From the NCBI RefSeq assembly GCF_902148855.1, contig NC_043973.1:9177349-9241348 (forward strand): 64,000 nt of DNA. Reading direction: 5' to 3'. Positions 47,001-58,447 of this stretch are shown here, piece after piece. Source of the DNA: Sphaeramia orbicularis (taxonomy: Eukaryota; Chordata; Actinopteri; Kurtiformes; Apogonidae). The notes beneath the pieces were generated by a model. The model saw nothing but the letters and a program-made list of their open reading frames with translations. It ran no database searches and was not told the DNA's origin. Made by a program: the position numbers and the translations under genes. How positions within the stretch are numbered: the stretch's first letter is position 1; every line of letters begins with the position of its first letter.

Positions 47001-49566
47001 CTGAAGCATTCACAGTTCCTTTCACTGGAACTAAGGGGCCAAGCCCATCTCCTGAAAAACAACCCCACACCATAATCCCCCCTCTACCAAACATTACACT
47101 TGGCACAATGTGGTCCGACAAGTATCGTTCTCCTGGCAACCGCCAAACCCAGACCCGTCCATCAGATTGCCAGATGGAGAAGCGCAATTGGTCACTCCAG
47201 AGAAGGCGCCTCCACTGCTCTAGAGTCCAGTGGCGGAGTGCTTTACACCACTGCATCCGGCGCTTTGCATTACACTTGGTGATGTATGGCTTGGATGCAG
47301 CTGCTCGGCCATGGATACCCATTCCATGAAGCTCTCTGCGCACTGTTTTTGAACTAATCTGAAGGCCACATGAAGTTTGGAGGTCTGTAGCGATTGACTC
47401 TGCAGAAAGTTGGCGACCTCTTCGCACTATGCGCCTCAGCATCCGCTGACCCCGCTCTGTCAGTTTACGTGGCCTACCACTTCGTGGCTGAGTTGCTGTC
47501 ATTCCCAAACACTTCCACTTTCTTATAATACAGCTGACAGTTGACTGTGGAATATTTAGGAGCGAGGAAATTTCACGACTGGATTTGTTGCACAGGTGGC
47601 ATCCTATCACAGTTCCACGCTGGAATTCACTGAGCTCCTGAGAGCGACCCATTCTTTCACAAATGTTTGTAAAAGCAGTCTGCATGCCCAGGTGCTTGAT
47701 TTTATACACCTGTGGCCATGGAAGTGATTGGAACACCTGATTCTGATTATTTGGATGGGTGAGCCAATACTTCTGGCAATATAGTGTATTTTGGGAAAGG
47801 GTTGACATTCACGGCAGAAACAAACAGTTTAAAGAAGTTTTTTTAAAAAATTGTTAACTTTTTGTATGCTTCACTGGCTGGAATAATAATAATAATAATA
47901 ATAATTAGGCCTGTAACGCCACACATATCGAACCGAACCGTTTCGGTACGCACCTGTTCAGTTCGGTACACAGCTCTACTGAAACAGCACAGTATGTTGA
48001 GAAAAAGAAAAAGGAACGAAAGACGTTGTTCGATGCGGAACTTTAAATCCATGCAAGTTCCACACAAACATATTGAAGGAGCGCACATTGACCCAAAATA
48101 AGAAATAGCAGCTGCCATAAGGTAAAAAAAACCCAAAACAAATATGATGTCAACCTGGAAGAAAGAGATTGAAGACCTTCCTCCATCATTACAGTCCTAT
48201 TTGGGATCAGTTCAGGTCCTGGTGAAAGACAACAACGGGGAAAGAGACAGTGATAAGACGAACGTTGTTTACTGCCTATGAACTACGGTAGTTCTCAAAC
48301 ACTTGCACTAGCTCTGTCTGTTTGTCTCTCTCTCTCACACACATACACTCACACTGTATAATAGAGGAGTAGAACCCGGGAGTTGGACGTTGAAAGTATG
48401 TAAAGTTTCACTTTCGTTTCACGCCAGCAATAGTTATGTTAGTTATGGACTGCACCCCCACGTATATAACTGCCCCCCCACTAGGAGGAAAATAATACCC
48501 CCCCCCCCCCCCCGTGTTTTTGACAAATCGCACCCTGCACACAGACACAAGTACACATAGTGGTCTAAATAGTTTGTAAGTTGACCTTGAATAAATAATT
48601 TGGTTAATTTTGTTGTCAATGTTGCTCTTAAGTGTGTTAAAAGAGAATATGAGTTTGCCCTTTTGTTAATGTTGCACTTCATGTGATTTTTTGTTGTTTC
48701 TTCAAACTACCTTTCAGGGAAAAATGCAATACTAATGTTTAAAATACATTTCGTAATATTTCATTTATTTTATTTTCTATTTGATTTATAGCAGCAGAAT
48801 TATATTATTCCTGTTTTTCTATATTCTGTTGTCGCCAAAAATCGGGGGAAAAATGTTCAAAAATTCATAAATGCATTAAAGACATTTTGAGGGGTTTTCT
48901 TTCTTCCCGTACCAAACCGAGAAAAAAAAATCAACTGTGGCTTTCAAAACTGAAAACGTACTGAACCAAAAATTTTGTGTACCGTTATAAGCCTAATAAT
49001 AATAGTAATGGATTAGATTTCTGTAGTGCTTTTCGAGGCACCCAAAGCACTTTACATTATTGATCCATTATTCATTCACGCTCACATTCACACTCTGGTG
49101 GTGGTAAACTCCGTTTGTTGCCGCAGCTCCCCTGGGGCAGGCTGACAGAAGAGTGGCTGCCAATTCACATCAAACAGCCCCTCCGACCACCACCAAACAT
49201 TCATAAACCAGTGTTTTATATTCAGTGATATTATTTCATGTGGGTATGAAGTTGACCTCTAAGTTTTTGGTAATCATTCAACCTCCTTTCACTGAGTTCA
49301 AAAAACGTTTAAGTCACAAATTGTAATCATGGTAAATGCATAAAAACATAAGAAGTTGGTGGAAAAAAATGACTTCATTAGGTAAATACACAAAAACAAA
49401 GTGATGGGACCAGGCTAATCCATGGCTTGTTATCAGTTCTTAAGTTGTAGCCTCCCTAACATTCTGTGTGTGCTTTGAAGACAACCCCATAATGCACTGT
49501 GTTGTTTTCTCTCTTTCAGATCTCGTGGAGAACTTTGATGAAGCCTCAAAGAATGAAGCAAACTGA
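41078..49566 (+). CDS. btf3l4: BTF3-like 4, NAC beta-subunit family
   Basis: A paralog of BTF3, the beta subunit of the nascent-polypeptide-associated complex, which sits at the ribosome exit and screens nascent chains. Coding exons: 41078-41131, 42273-42386, 42824-43025, 45994-46053, 49520-49566. Phases join to 158 residues, the same length as human BTF3L4. The N-terminal [20 protein letters not shown] is followed by the basic ribosome-contact cluster RRKKK (residues 22-26). The NAC domain spans roughly residues 33-98 ([36 protein letters not shown]). The C terminus is acidic ([20 protein letters not shown]). Exon 5 ([16 protein letters not shown]) is the least conserved part against human. 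It is divergent from txndc12, as the human pair is. Confidence 0.96.
41132..42272 (+). other. btf3l4: btf3l4 intron 2
   Basis: GT-AG intron of AT-rich sequence without a recognised element. Confidence 0.75.
42387..42823 (+). other. btf3l4: btf3l4 intron 3
   Basis: Short intron ending in a strong T-rich tract (42805-42815) and tag. No feature inside. Confidence 0.75.
43671..44272. mobile_element. Foldback MITE with long inverted arms, TTAA target, 602 bp
   Basis: The left arm (43671 to about 43921) and right arm (about 44066-44272) are inverted copies: aggtgcgggagactttcgtg against rc agctgcgggagactttcgtg. The left arm carries an extra stretch of about 45 bases. TTAA flanks both ends (43667-43670, 44273-44276), the target of piggyBac or Kolobok superfamilies. 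The centre holds a smaller palindrome (gcagccatat...atatggctgc). Non-coding. Confidence 0.85.
44650..44920 (+). repeat. Dispersed teleost repeat fragment
   Basis: Contains a (GT)/(TTTG) run and C11, then ...tttcatgcaaacccatcc... and cttggcggaggtctgcgctc, a motif very common in fish genomes. Superfamily not determined. Confidence 0.5.
45690..45810 (+). repeat. Dispersed teleost repeat fragment
   Basis: ccagagtataagattttgg ... tatataatcaccagcaaataa resembles a fish repeat I know from other genomes. Short and eroded. Confidence 0.4.
46541..47786 (-). mobile_element. Tc1-like transposon, full length, 1246 bp
   Basis: Ends are tactgtattgccaaaagtat (left) and rc cactatattgccagaagtat (right). TA lies at 46539-46540 and 47787-47788. 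Same family as 20121-21369, in the opposite orientation. It is antisense to btf3l4. Confidence 0.92.
46623..47652 (-). pseudogene. Tc1 transposase, nearly intact
   Basis: DDE transposase starting [17 protein letters not shown], with helix-turn-helix ([19 protein letters not shown]), [19 protein letters not shown] (D), [11 protein letters not shown] (D) and [12 protein letters not shown] (E), ending AAKGGPTSY. The 1030-nt span is 2 short of 343 codons plus stop. The only disruption I see is a 2-base loss next to the [10 protein letters not shown] motif (ctgcagagtcc here, ctgcacagagtcc in the other copy), just before the catalytic Glu. The rest reads open. Confidence 0.88.
47906..48995 (+). mobile_element. 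Non-autonomous hAT element, 1090 bp (family H3, copy 1)
   Basis: Ends are taggcctgtaac and rc taggcttataac. The 8-bp target duplication ataataat (47898-47905, 48996-49003) lies inside an AAT run, so its register is less certain than in copy 2. Strong match along its length to 57172-58243, including a C15 run here (48499-48513). No intact transposase. Confidence 0.82.
49004..49200 (+). repeat. Dispersed repeat family R1, copy 2
   Basis: gattagatttctgtagtgctttt ... ctctggtggtggtaaact matches 36612 onward. It begins directly after the hAT element; the AAT run left of that hAT (47880-47905) probably belonged to the same repeat, so the hAT landed in it. Confidence 0.6.
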
Positions 49567-49936
49567 TAAATAATGTTTTTTTTTTTTTAATCAGTCAGCC
49601 ATTTAATCCTTTTCCTCAGTTGGACTCACAAAAGGCATTTCCTCCAATGGGGAAACTGTTGTTAAAGGTGCAGTGCACCATCTCCTGAGATGTGAACCAC
49701 TTAGGTTTAGCCTGCCACCACAGCAAAACAACTACAACCAGCAGATACAGTAGGTTTGGATTCATTGTGGACACACCAGGATCTGTACGACTCTCAGCAC
49801 CCAAAGGACTTCATGTGTTTAGAAATGAGCTTTCTACGTGGTTAAACATGGCATCTAGTATTTAAGAGATTGTATATCAAATTACAGTACAAGTGAATGA
49901 AGAATCCACTTTACATATAGTGGTGGTTATGAATTT

Positions 49937-49942
49937 AATAAA
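49937..49942 (+). terminator. btf3l4: Poly(A) signal AATAAA, btf3l4
   Basis: AATAAA about 370 bases after the btf3l4 stop. A second AATAAA lies near 50106. Confidence 0.55.
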
Positions 49943-50499
49943 GCATTTTGGGCTAATGAGATTTCTTTCTATTCTTGGACTTTCAAGTTGAACACTAATT
50001 CAAATGATCAGAAAGCAGCAGTATTGTTTTTCCTGCAGGTGTTCAAGTAGTGTGTGAGGTCTCTATATGTTAAATATTTGTAACTGATGCTCGTTTTATA
50101 AATAGAATAAACACTCCAGCCTGTGAAAAGTTGCACAGCTCACCTTGTCTTTCAGACCTATTGGAAATCATAGAAAACATTTATTATAATATAAACTATT
50201 ATTATGGTTAGTGTAAATTCTCTATCTACATTTTTATGTAGATCTGGGATTTTGATTAATAGTATTGTTTATTATAATTGATTATTTTATTTACGTTTCT
50301 ATTTAAAAACTAAAAATTATCTACTGTATTGACTCTTTTCAGATAGTGTACAATATATTAAGGCTTTTTACATATTAAACCATCCAGATAAATAATGATC
50401 CGTTTGGCTAAATTTGCAGCAGTGTGTAATGCACTGAAGTGGGTGTTGAAGTAAGTAAGGGTTAACCGAGTTTGGGTGGGTTTTACGCATCACTATATC

Positions 50500-50821
50500 C
50501 CCGCCAAAACTGTCACATCCTGTTTCATTGATCATCTGCGACGCTCGGCTGTCCTCTGCTGCATCCTGCTCATCCACCCGTGGCCGCCGTGGTTCCGTGT
50601 AACAGGAGAGGTCTGACAAGGTTACGGGAGATGAATGCCATTTTGGCTCCTGGGTGTCGTACCGCGACGGGACGGAGACTGCGGACCCGCCCCGGGGCTC
50701 GCCACTCCACCTTCAGCCCGCTTTGAGCCAAAATGTCCCTCCTGCTGCTGCTGCTGCTGCGGTGGTGCACAGTGCACCGAGTGCAGGCTGGATGGAGGCG
50801 AGCAGTGAAACCTTAGAGAAG
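50500..50821 (+). other. GC-rich candidate first exon ending in a splice donor
   Basis: A CpG-rich segment with (CTG)6 at about 50740-50760. A short frame from ATG 50792 reads MEASSETLEK up to a good donor (g|gtacgc, 50821/50822). It could be a 5' exon of a gene running to the right. Human BTF3L4 is followed by ZFYVE9 on the same strand, so that gene is a guess; no protein match supports it. Confidence 0.35.
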
Positions 50822-50923
50822 GTACGCACACAAACCGGAAACGGCGTGCTGCCGGATCACAAATAAAAGCCCAAGTCTAGTAAGTCTGAAAAATGGGATG
50901 GAAATATGTAGAATTATGTCGAA

Positions 50924-51530
50924 CAGGGGTGTCAAACATGTGGCTTGTGGGCCAAAACCGGCCCACGAAAGGGTCCAATCTGGCCCATGGGATGAATTTG
51001 CAAAGTGCAAATGTTACACTGAAGATACTGACTGTAAATGGTATCAAAATTATTTTAGTTCAGGGGCCACATTCAGCCCAATTCCATCACAAATGGATCA
51101 GACAAGTCAAATAACAACATATCCCAAAAATGATGACAACTCCTTTTTTCTCTTTGTGTGCAGAAAGAAAAAAAAAACATGATGAAAATGTTTACATTTA
51201 CAAACTATCCTTTCACAAAAAATGTGAATCACCTGAACAACCATGTAATTTCTTAAGAACAATAGGTGGAATTTTAATAATATTCTGCCTGTGATTGAAT
51301 GTTTAATGCCTTTGTAGATCCACTGTGATCTGTAAGTTGTTATATATGAGTAAATGATGAACTGAGGCATATTGTTAAAATTGCACTCATATTTTTGCAC
51401 TAAAACAGAGGAAAAAAACGTGAGTTATGTATATACATAGTGTATTATGTTATTATTTACTAGTCTGGCCCGCTTGAGATGAAACAGGGCTGTATGTGAC
51501 CCTTGAACTAAAATTAGTTTGACGCCCTTG
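50924..51530 (+). mobile_element. Non-autonomous hAT element, 607 bp (family H1, copy 3)
   Basis: Ends are caggggtgtcaaac and rc caagggcgtcaaac. Flanks atgtcgaa (50916-50923) and atgtagaa (51531-51538) form an 8-bp duplication with one mismatch. Related to 33115-33684 and 37669-38306. Confidence 0.85.
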
Positions 51531-51538
51531 ATGTAGAA

Positions 51539-52900
51539 TGTAGTTGAGAGTCTGATTTCGACCAGCTCTATTATGTAAAGTGTCATGAGATAACTTTTGT
51601 TATGATTTGGCACTATTTAAATAAAATTTGATTGATTGATTGATTGATGGTTGTACATTTATAAAAGATATGTTAAGCCTTTATAGGGCACTCATTTAAA
51701 TACTTTGAAATTCAAAATTTCAACCTTAGTGTGTTATTGAATGTTGTCATCTACCTCCTTGTTGGCTGGCATGACAACAGTCTCCTCTTGCCATAAAACA
51801 TCCATGTAGTGCTTGCTAAAAAGTAAGCACATGCAATAAAACAACTGTTATAAGGTCATAAACTGACCAAAATCACTCATATTCTCTATTTACAGCTTCA
51901 AAATTTCTATAAAATCTTTCTGAATCACTGTATAGTTTTATAAAACCAACATGCTTCTTGAGCTCACTGAGGCATGGGATTGGTCCCATATTTAATGTCC
52001 GCAGAAATTACCAAAAGTGGTCATTTACCCGATAAGGGGTTAATCTAAGTACTTGTACAGTATTGATTGGTTTAACTCTTTGCAGATGATATTTTTCTGT
52101 CAAATTTTGAACATGAGATTTTCATATCTAACTTTAGCAATGTAAAAATATCAGTATTGAAAATCATCTTTCAAGAACGGTGGAAATCAATGAAGTGCAT
52201 TATTATTTTATACTGTAGTATTGATAGTTTAAGCAATGGAAAGCATTGTCTTCACTCACTTTTACTCCATTCTATATTTGACTGCTACTGTGTCATATAT
52301 TCAAAATCATGACTGAGTTGAATGGAATGTAACAATAATTATAAAGTTATAAAGCACATTGTGAACCAACCAACACTATACAAGTAACTGACAGAACATT
52401 CACTTACACTTATTGTAAATGAAAATTTTAAAACAATATGCTGTAAATTGAGAGGACCATGTGAACTTTGTAAGACAGGTACACTTGAGATTTTACTTTT
52501 TTTATGTAGAATTATGAACAAATTTTGACATCTAACTTTACTAATTTAAAAATACCAACATTTTCTTTCAAGTACAGTGTAAATCACTAAAGTACATTAT
52601 TATTTTATATTATAGCACTGATAGTTTAAGGAATCAGAAACCATTTCCTCAGCTACTTTTACTCCATTCTTTATCTGACAACTATAGTGACAAATTATAC
52701 ACGCAACAGGAGCACATGTAATACTCATTTTATTGAATAAACTGTGCTGTAGAGTAGCTAGCTACATTTACTGAAACACACTCAATAATATTTCCCCTAA
52801 CTAAACTTATCCCTTACTTATTAGGTTGTTTATTTATTTTCCCCGTACACTTACATAACTACTACAATATTGCTTAGTCGTTTATTCTTTTATTGTGAAA
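51539..52900. other. Intergenic, AT-rich
   Basis: A (GATT) run near 51631-51648. Two stretches (about 52080-52270 and 52490-52680) look like diverged direct copies (gaacatgagattttcatatc / gaacaaattttgacatctaa ...). No gene seen. Confidence 0.5.
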
Positions 52901-53175
52901 GGGCTCACCGGATGTGCGCCATGTTGTTTGTGTCATACTTCACACTGCTCCTCATTTTCCCAATATTAACCCTTGGGGGAGGATCCTTGAGTGCTGCTGT
53001 CGCACAACTACGGTAGACTACAGGCTGTACTTCCCGACTTGTGCTGTATGAATGTGGCAGTGGAGGGTCTCCACTACACGGGGATACTTAAAAATAGCTG
53101 CGAAAGGCGCTTAGGTATGACTGGTACTACCGGAGGGTCTCGGTGGGACTGTCCGTAAAGATGAGGATTCCTCCG
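52900..53175 (+). other. Second candidate first exon with splice donor
   Basis: GC-richer sequence with a well-placed ATG (53161, gtaaagatga) reading MRIPP, then a consensus donor gtgagt at 53176. It may be the 5' exon of a gene to the right or an alternative promoter with the 50.5-50.8 kb segment. No protein family is recognisable from five codons. Confidence 0.35.
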
Positions 53176-54865
53176 GTGAGTAACTGGATTGTTTTCATGG
53201 CATTTCCCAGGTCTGTAGTGTTATTGCAAATGATTCACCGCCATTTCAACGGCAAGTATTAACTACTCGAAAGCAGCGTGGTTCGGCGTTGTTTGCATTG
53301 TGTGGTTTGTTTAGCTAGCTCAACGGAGGGAATACCGACAAGGTGGTGTTACCGTAACACTGTTTTACGTCAGTTACACAACACGTTAACCTCCTCTTAA
53401 CCGTCACGAGCTGGAGATTATCACTAACAAAACAATATCTAAATCCCTAGTATTAACGACAAATGGAGAAATGAAGCCTTGTGAAACTGACCGCTACCTA
53501 CACCCCCACCAAGTCCGCGGCAGTGTGACTGCCCACCGGAGCAGCAAGTCGTTACCGTCACTCCGTTCACGACTGCCCGCTGAACCGCCGGAGCTAACCC
53601 TGGCAGCTTCAGCTCCTGTCTACGGCTTACTGTCAACCACTACGACTGTTAGCTTCTAAAACGATATAGTCCACCTTATTATGGAAGCAGCTATGACACA
53701 ACAGTTTGGTAAACTTATTCGTGGCCTTCCGTGGGATGGTGTGTACGTTAAATGCAGCTAGCACCACAGCTAATACAACTAAGTATCCAAGTTCTGGTGC
53801 AAACAAACCTAAACTGCTGTGCTTTTCCAGCTCTTCTCTTTTAGCTTCCTGCACTTAATAACACAGAGTAGTTTTCCATGTGTTTGTCCAGTCCACCTGT
53901 GAGTAATATTTACTGTCTGAGAGAGTTTTTGGCCTGTAGGCAGAAGGCACAGCCACACTGCCACTTATGGTTGCATAATCCAAGCTAATGGTCACCTATC
54001 TGCTCCTCACAGTTTTTAGGTGCCTTGGTGATTTTTGCATTTACCTCACCATTTGGTCTGCAAGGCGTAGTCCAAGATGTGGAGGTGGATTTATGGACAA
54101 GTGGGCCCACCACACACAAACAGTGCCTCCTTGAATACCATCTCTATTGAGAAGATTGAATACCATCTCTACTGAGAAGATCAGTTGGCATTAAAGTGCT
54201 TCTCCCCGTACCATTCATATTACTGGCAAGGCTCAAGGCTGTGTATAACACCTATAATTTACTTGTCTGGTCCTATTTGGCACGTGCCCAGCAGACAGAC
54301 AAACTGATTGTCCACGCTGGATGTGAGGCTTAAACATGAAATTTGATAAGGCTTTTTACCTGTAGCAGTAGAAGATGATATCCTACTACATCTCAAAGCG
54401 GTTTTGAAACCTTTGAGGGTTTTATTGAGGAGTCTGATCCAACAGGCTCTTGTAGGCAGAGACTTCCCAGATGTAGGTTACTGTATGCTTTCAGAAAGTA
54501 TTACAAGTCTCTCCCTGATGGCAGCCCAGAAGCCTGTCTCTTTTTTTCTCTGTTTTTGTCTTGTGGTGGTTAAATGTAGATCAAAACATAAGGGAGAAAG
54601 GAAGCTCATAATAGCTTTTGACACTTGCTGTGAAGCAGAGGAGCTCTTTGTAGCAGGAGGACAGCTTCCCTTGTCTTTACCTTTCCATCTTCAAATCTCA
54701 GCTGATTTACCTTTTAAACTTCCCTTGTAAAAGAAATTATCTTTGTTTTTTTTCATGAATGTGTGAATGAGTGTAAGCTTTGGAGAGCAGAAACCTGTGG
54801 CATTTTAGTCTTCTATATTTGTTGCTTGTATGTTTAAAAAAAAAAAAAAAAGTGTGTGTGTGTGT

Positions 54866-54937
<72 letters not shown>

Positions 54938-57163
54938 GAATCTGTTGGAACTACATTTAAAAAAAAAAAAAAAATTACCAGAGGACGACAACTCCCAGTC
55001 CATTCCCATTCACGGCGTGAAACATTGCATAATAATGTGTCACTCAGTCATGCGATCGCTTTGTTATAAAATTGATGCTGGTCCATTCTTAAAGAGAGGA
55101 AGTGATCATTTGAGGTTTCCTGTGTTCGCCCTAAGTAGACACTGTCTGGAGCATGGACGCTAAAAACACTATTAACCAGGATGTGAGCTTGCATTTCTAG
55201 GAAGTTCAGACTGGAAAGGGAAAACAAATATCATTCTAACTACTATTATATAAGGTGATCAGCCGTAATTCTTTGACACAGAAAAAGGTGTTTCCCCACC
55301 GCAAAACTAGAGTTGTAACAACAATTAAACAATCATTCATTTTTAATATATAAATACATTTGGGAGCATGTGTTTTACTTGTTTTACTTGCGTGCGCATG
55401 TCTATATATACATATACACATACATACAGAGAAGTGTCATGAATTGATTGTGATTTGTTAATCTTAAGTGTCTAGAATGTAGCTCAAAAAAACACGAAAA
55501 AAGCCTCATGAAGTCATTGATTTCATCAACACACAATTGCAATTTCATGAATAATAGATGACCCCACCCATAAACTTTTAGCTTATAAAGCTTATTTAAC
55601 AAACTCCATGTGCTTTACTTGCAGAATTTTTCTCTTTCTTCCCTTTTACACCATGCAAAAACATACGTGCTTAGACTATATTTTATAATGGTAGGGAAAA
55701 TCCTGCATCATGATAATAGGGGTTATGATTCAGTACAAGTCCTATAGGCTTTTGCAGTACAGTACTGCAATCAAAAGCAGTGTTGTGGCGATTGATCCAA
55801 TATCATAAAACCTTGTACAAAACTCAAGTGTATTTGTACACCCCTAGAAAATAAAATGGGCCTTATAGAGCTATTAAGATATTTATAAGAGTTTAGTTAA
55901 GTTTATCGAGATAATTAAGGATGGATTTATTGCTAATAAAAGTCAGTCAATAAATAGGCAATTAGTTGCAGCATCACTCAAAAGTGTAAGTGAGTGAAAC
56001 ATTAATAACATAACATAGAACAAGTATAACATAGCCTAATAACTAACCTATGTTGTCTCTTTCATTTATATCATGCCTGGTGAAATCCAGAGCTTAGAAA
56101 TGTAAAATAACTAATCCTTTTAAGTACGGTTTTAGTCTTTGACTCAAGTTGATCATTTCTTAGTAAAAGCAGGCCCCAAGCACAAAAAAAGGACCTCCTA
56201 ATTAAGTGGGAGGTTTTAGTGACACGACTCTGACATACAATGATGCCTACCAAAGCATCCTTCACATAGCATCACTTTATATCAATGTACCAGGCTTCCA
56301 GAGGTTATGAGGCAGTGGTGCATCACACTGTTTATCACAGTTTAATGTCCACTCTGTCATCATTAATTCCTCTGAAACTTTAAGTTAAGCTTAATTCTCA
56401 GTTAAGCTTATAACAAAGTACACAGTATAATATTCTACAACATCCCAGTCTGATTATTTGGTCTTCCTTTTTATTCTATTGAGCTGGTTAAAAAAATGCC
56501 CCTGGAGATCAGTAAAGTTCACCTGTATCTCTATCTGTATAAATGTAAAAAGGGAAATAGTAAACATATTTCAGAAATGGCTGAAAAACTGTAAGTTGTG
56601 CCACAAACTGGTCCAACAATAGACTCAAACGCAGCTTGTGCAAGAATGAGGTCTGTAAAGTTTAATAAAAAGTCTTATTGTGATTATTGTGGGCAGTATT
56701 ACAAATGTGATTACAGTTTGAGTCTGCTTTGTTTTCAAGAGCAATTCACAGATCACAAATTTTTAAATGTGTATTTTTTTTTTCAATTTTTTTTTTTTTT
56801 TTAACACAAATGCAAACTTCAAGTTGCTTAAAAAATGGCATGTTTCACACACTGTCATGGCATGTTTCTTTACTGACTGTCAGCAAATCCATAATATCTC
56901 AACACAACAAAGATTGCTTGTTTGTACTAATTTTTGCAATGAGATGTATGTTAAATTGCATCCTTTTGTCCTTTCAGACCTTTTTGGTTTGTTTGGTCTG
57001 TGACATATTTTTCATACCCAAACAAGGTACATGTGACAGAGGTAGCCCCTCTTTTAGGTTGGAATTTATTGTTTGGTCTCAGTAGTTGTTGGAGTCCTGC
57101 TCCTGTTCAGACTGAATCCATACTCTCATGTTTCTTCCCATTCATGTAGAGGAATATACAGCA
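53176..57163. other. Intergenic or long first intron
   Basis: AT-rich apart from the start. It contains the AT microsatellite at 54852-54933 and T runs near 56777-56802. No supported coding exon. Confidence 0.5.
54852..54933. repeat. (GT)n(AT)n microsatellite flanked by A runs
   Basis: GT units then about 28 AT units, with a poly(A) run of about 16 at each side (54836-54851 and 54958-54974). Confidence 0.95.
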
Positions 57164-57171
57164 TTGTCCAA

Positions 57172-58243
57172 TAGGCCTGTAATAGTACACATACTGAACC
57201 GAAGTGTTTGGTACGCACCTGTTCGGTTTGGTACACAGCTGTACTGAAACGGCACAGTGTGTTGAGAAAAAGATAAAGCAGCTGAAGACGTTGGTCGATG
57301 CGGAACTTTAAATCCGTGCAAGGTCCGCATGGATGTATTGAAGGAGCGCACATTGACCCGAAATACGAAATAGCAGCTGATATAAGGTTAAAAAAAAAAA
57401 AAAACAAATATGATGTGAACCTGGAAGGAAGAGACAGAAGACCCTCTGCCATCATTACAGTCCTGTTGGGGATCACTATGGGTTCAGGTGAAAGACAACC
57501 GCCAATGTCCGGTTCTCAAACACTTACACTTTTATTCTCTCTGTTTGTCTGTCTCCCTGTCTCGCACACACACGCTGTGTAATAGAGGAATAGAACCTGG
57601 GAGTTGGACATTGATAGTAAAGTTTCACTTTGGTTTCTCGCCAGCGTTAGTTATGGACCGCATACCCATGTATATTAATGCACCCCCCCCCCCCCAAAAA
57701 AAAAAAAAAAAAAAAAATCCCCCCCTTTGTGTTTTTGACAAATCGCACCCTACACACACACAAAAATACACACAGTAGCCTAAACAGTTTATGTGTCCTA
57801 AAATAAATAATTTGGTTAATTTTGTTGTCTATGTTGCTCTTAAGTTTAAGAGAATACCAGTTTGCTCTCTTGTTAATGTTACACTTCATGTGGAATGTTG
57901 TTGTTTTTATGCACAATGTGAACTGACAACTGTGATTTGATCTTTGTTGTTTGTTCAAAACTACATTTCAGGGAAAAGTGCAATACTAAAATACATTTAG
58001 TAATATTTTATTTATTTTATATTCTATTTGATTTATAGCAGCAGAATATCACTCCTGTTTTTCTATATTCTATTGTCTCCTAAAATTGGGGGAAAATGTT
58101 AAAAAATTCTTAATGAATGCATTAAAGACATTTTAAGGGGTTTTCTTTCTTCCCGTACCAAACTGAAAAAAAAAACAAAAAAACATGGCTTTTAAAACTG
58201 AAAATGTACCAAACTAAAAATGTTGTGTACTGTTACAGGCCTA
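57172..58243 (+). mobile_element. Non-autonomous hAT element, 1072 bp (family H3, copy 2)
   Basis: The perfect 8-bp target duplication ttgtccaa lies at 57164-57171 and 58244-58251. Terminal inverted repeats are taggcctgtaatagtacaca and rc taggcctgtaacagtacaca. Closely related to 47906-48995. No intact transposase frame, only short eroded frames. Confidence 0.92.
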
Positions 58244-58447
58244 TTGTCCAAGGATTGAACTTTTTTTTTGAACAGAAAAATAAATGACTTGCAACACAAT
58301 GAAAGACAGAAAAGAGCACAATATGAGACATTTCCTGTTTTCTGTCATCATATCAAATAACTTTATTCTAATCATGACTGTCCCTTTTTTAAGTTTCACA
58401 TATGGGGTTCACATTCGCCATGCAAAGCGATTACTACCATATATACA

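Larger units (their letters stand above)
46054..49519 (+). other. btf3l4: btf3l4 intron 5
   Basis: Largest btf3l4 intron. More than two thirds is made of three repeats: a Tc1 (46541-47786), a hAT (47906-48995) and repeat R1 copy 2. Splice ends are standard. Confidence 0.8.
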
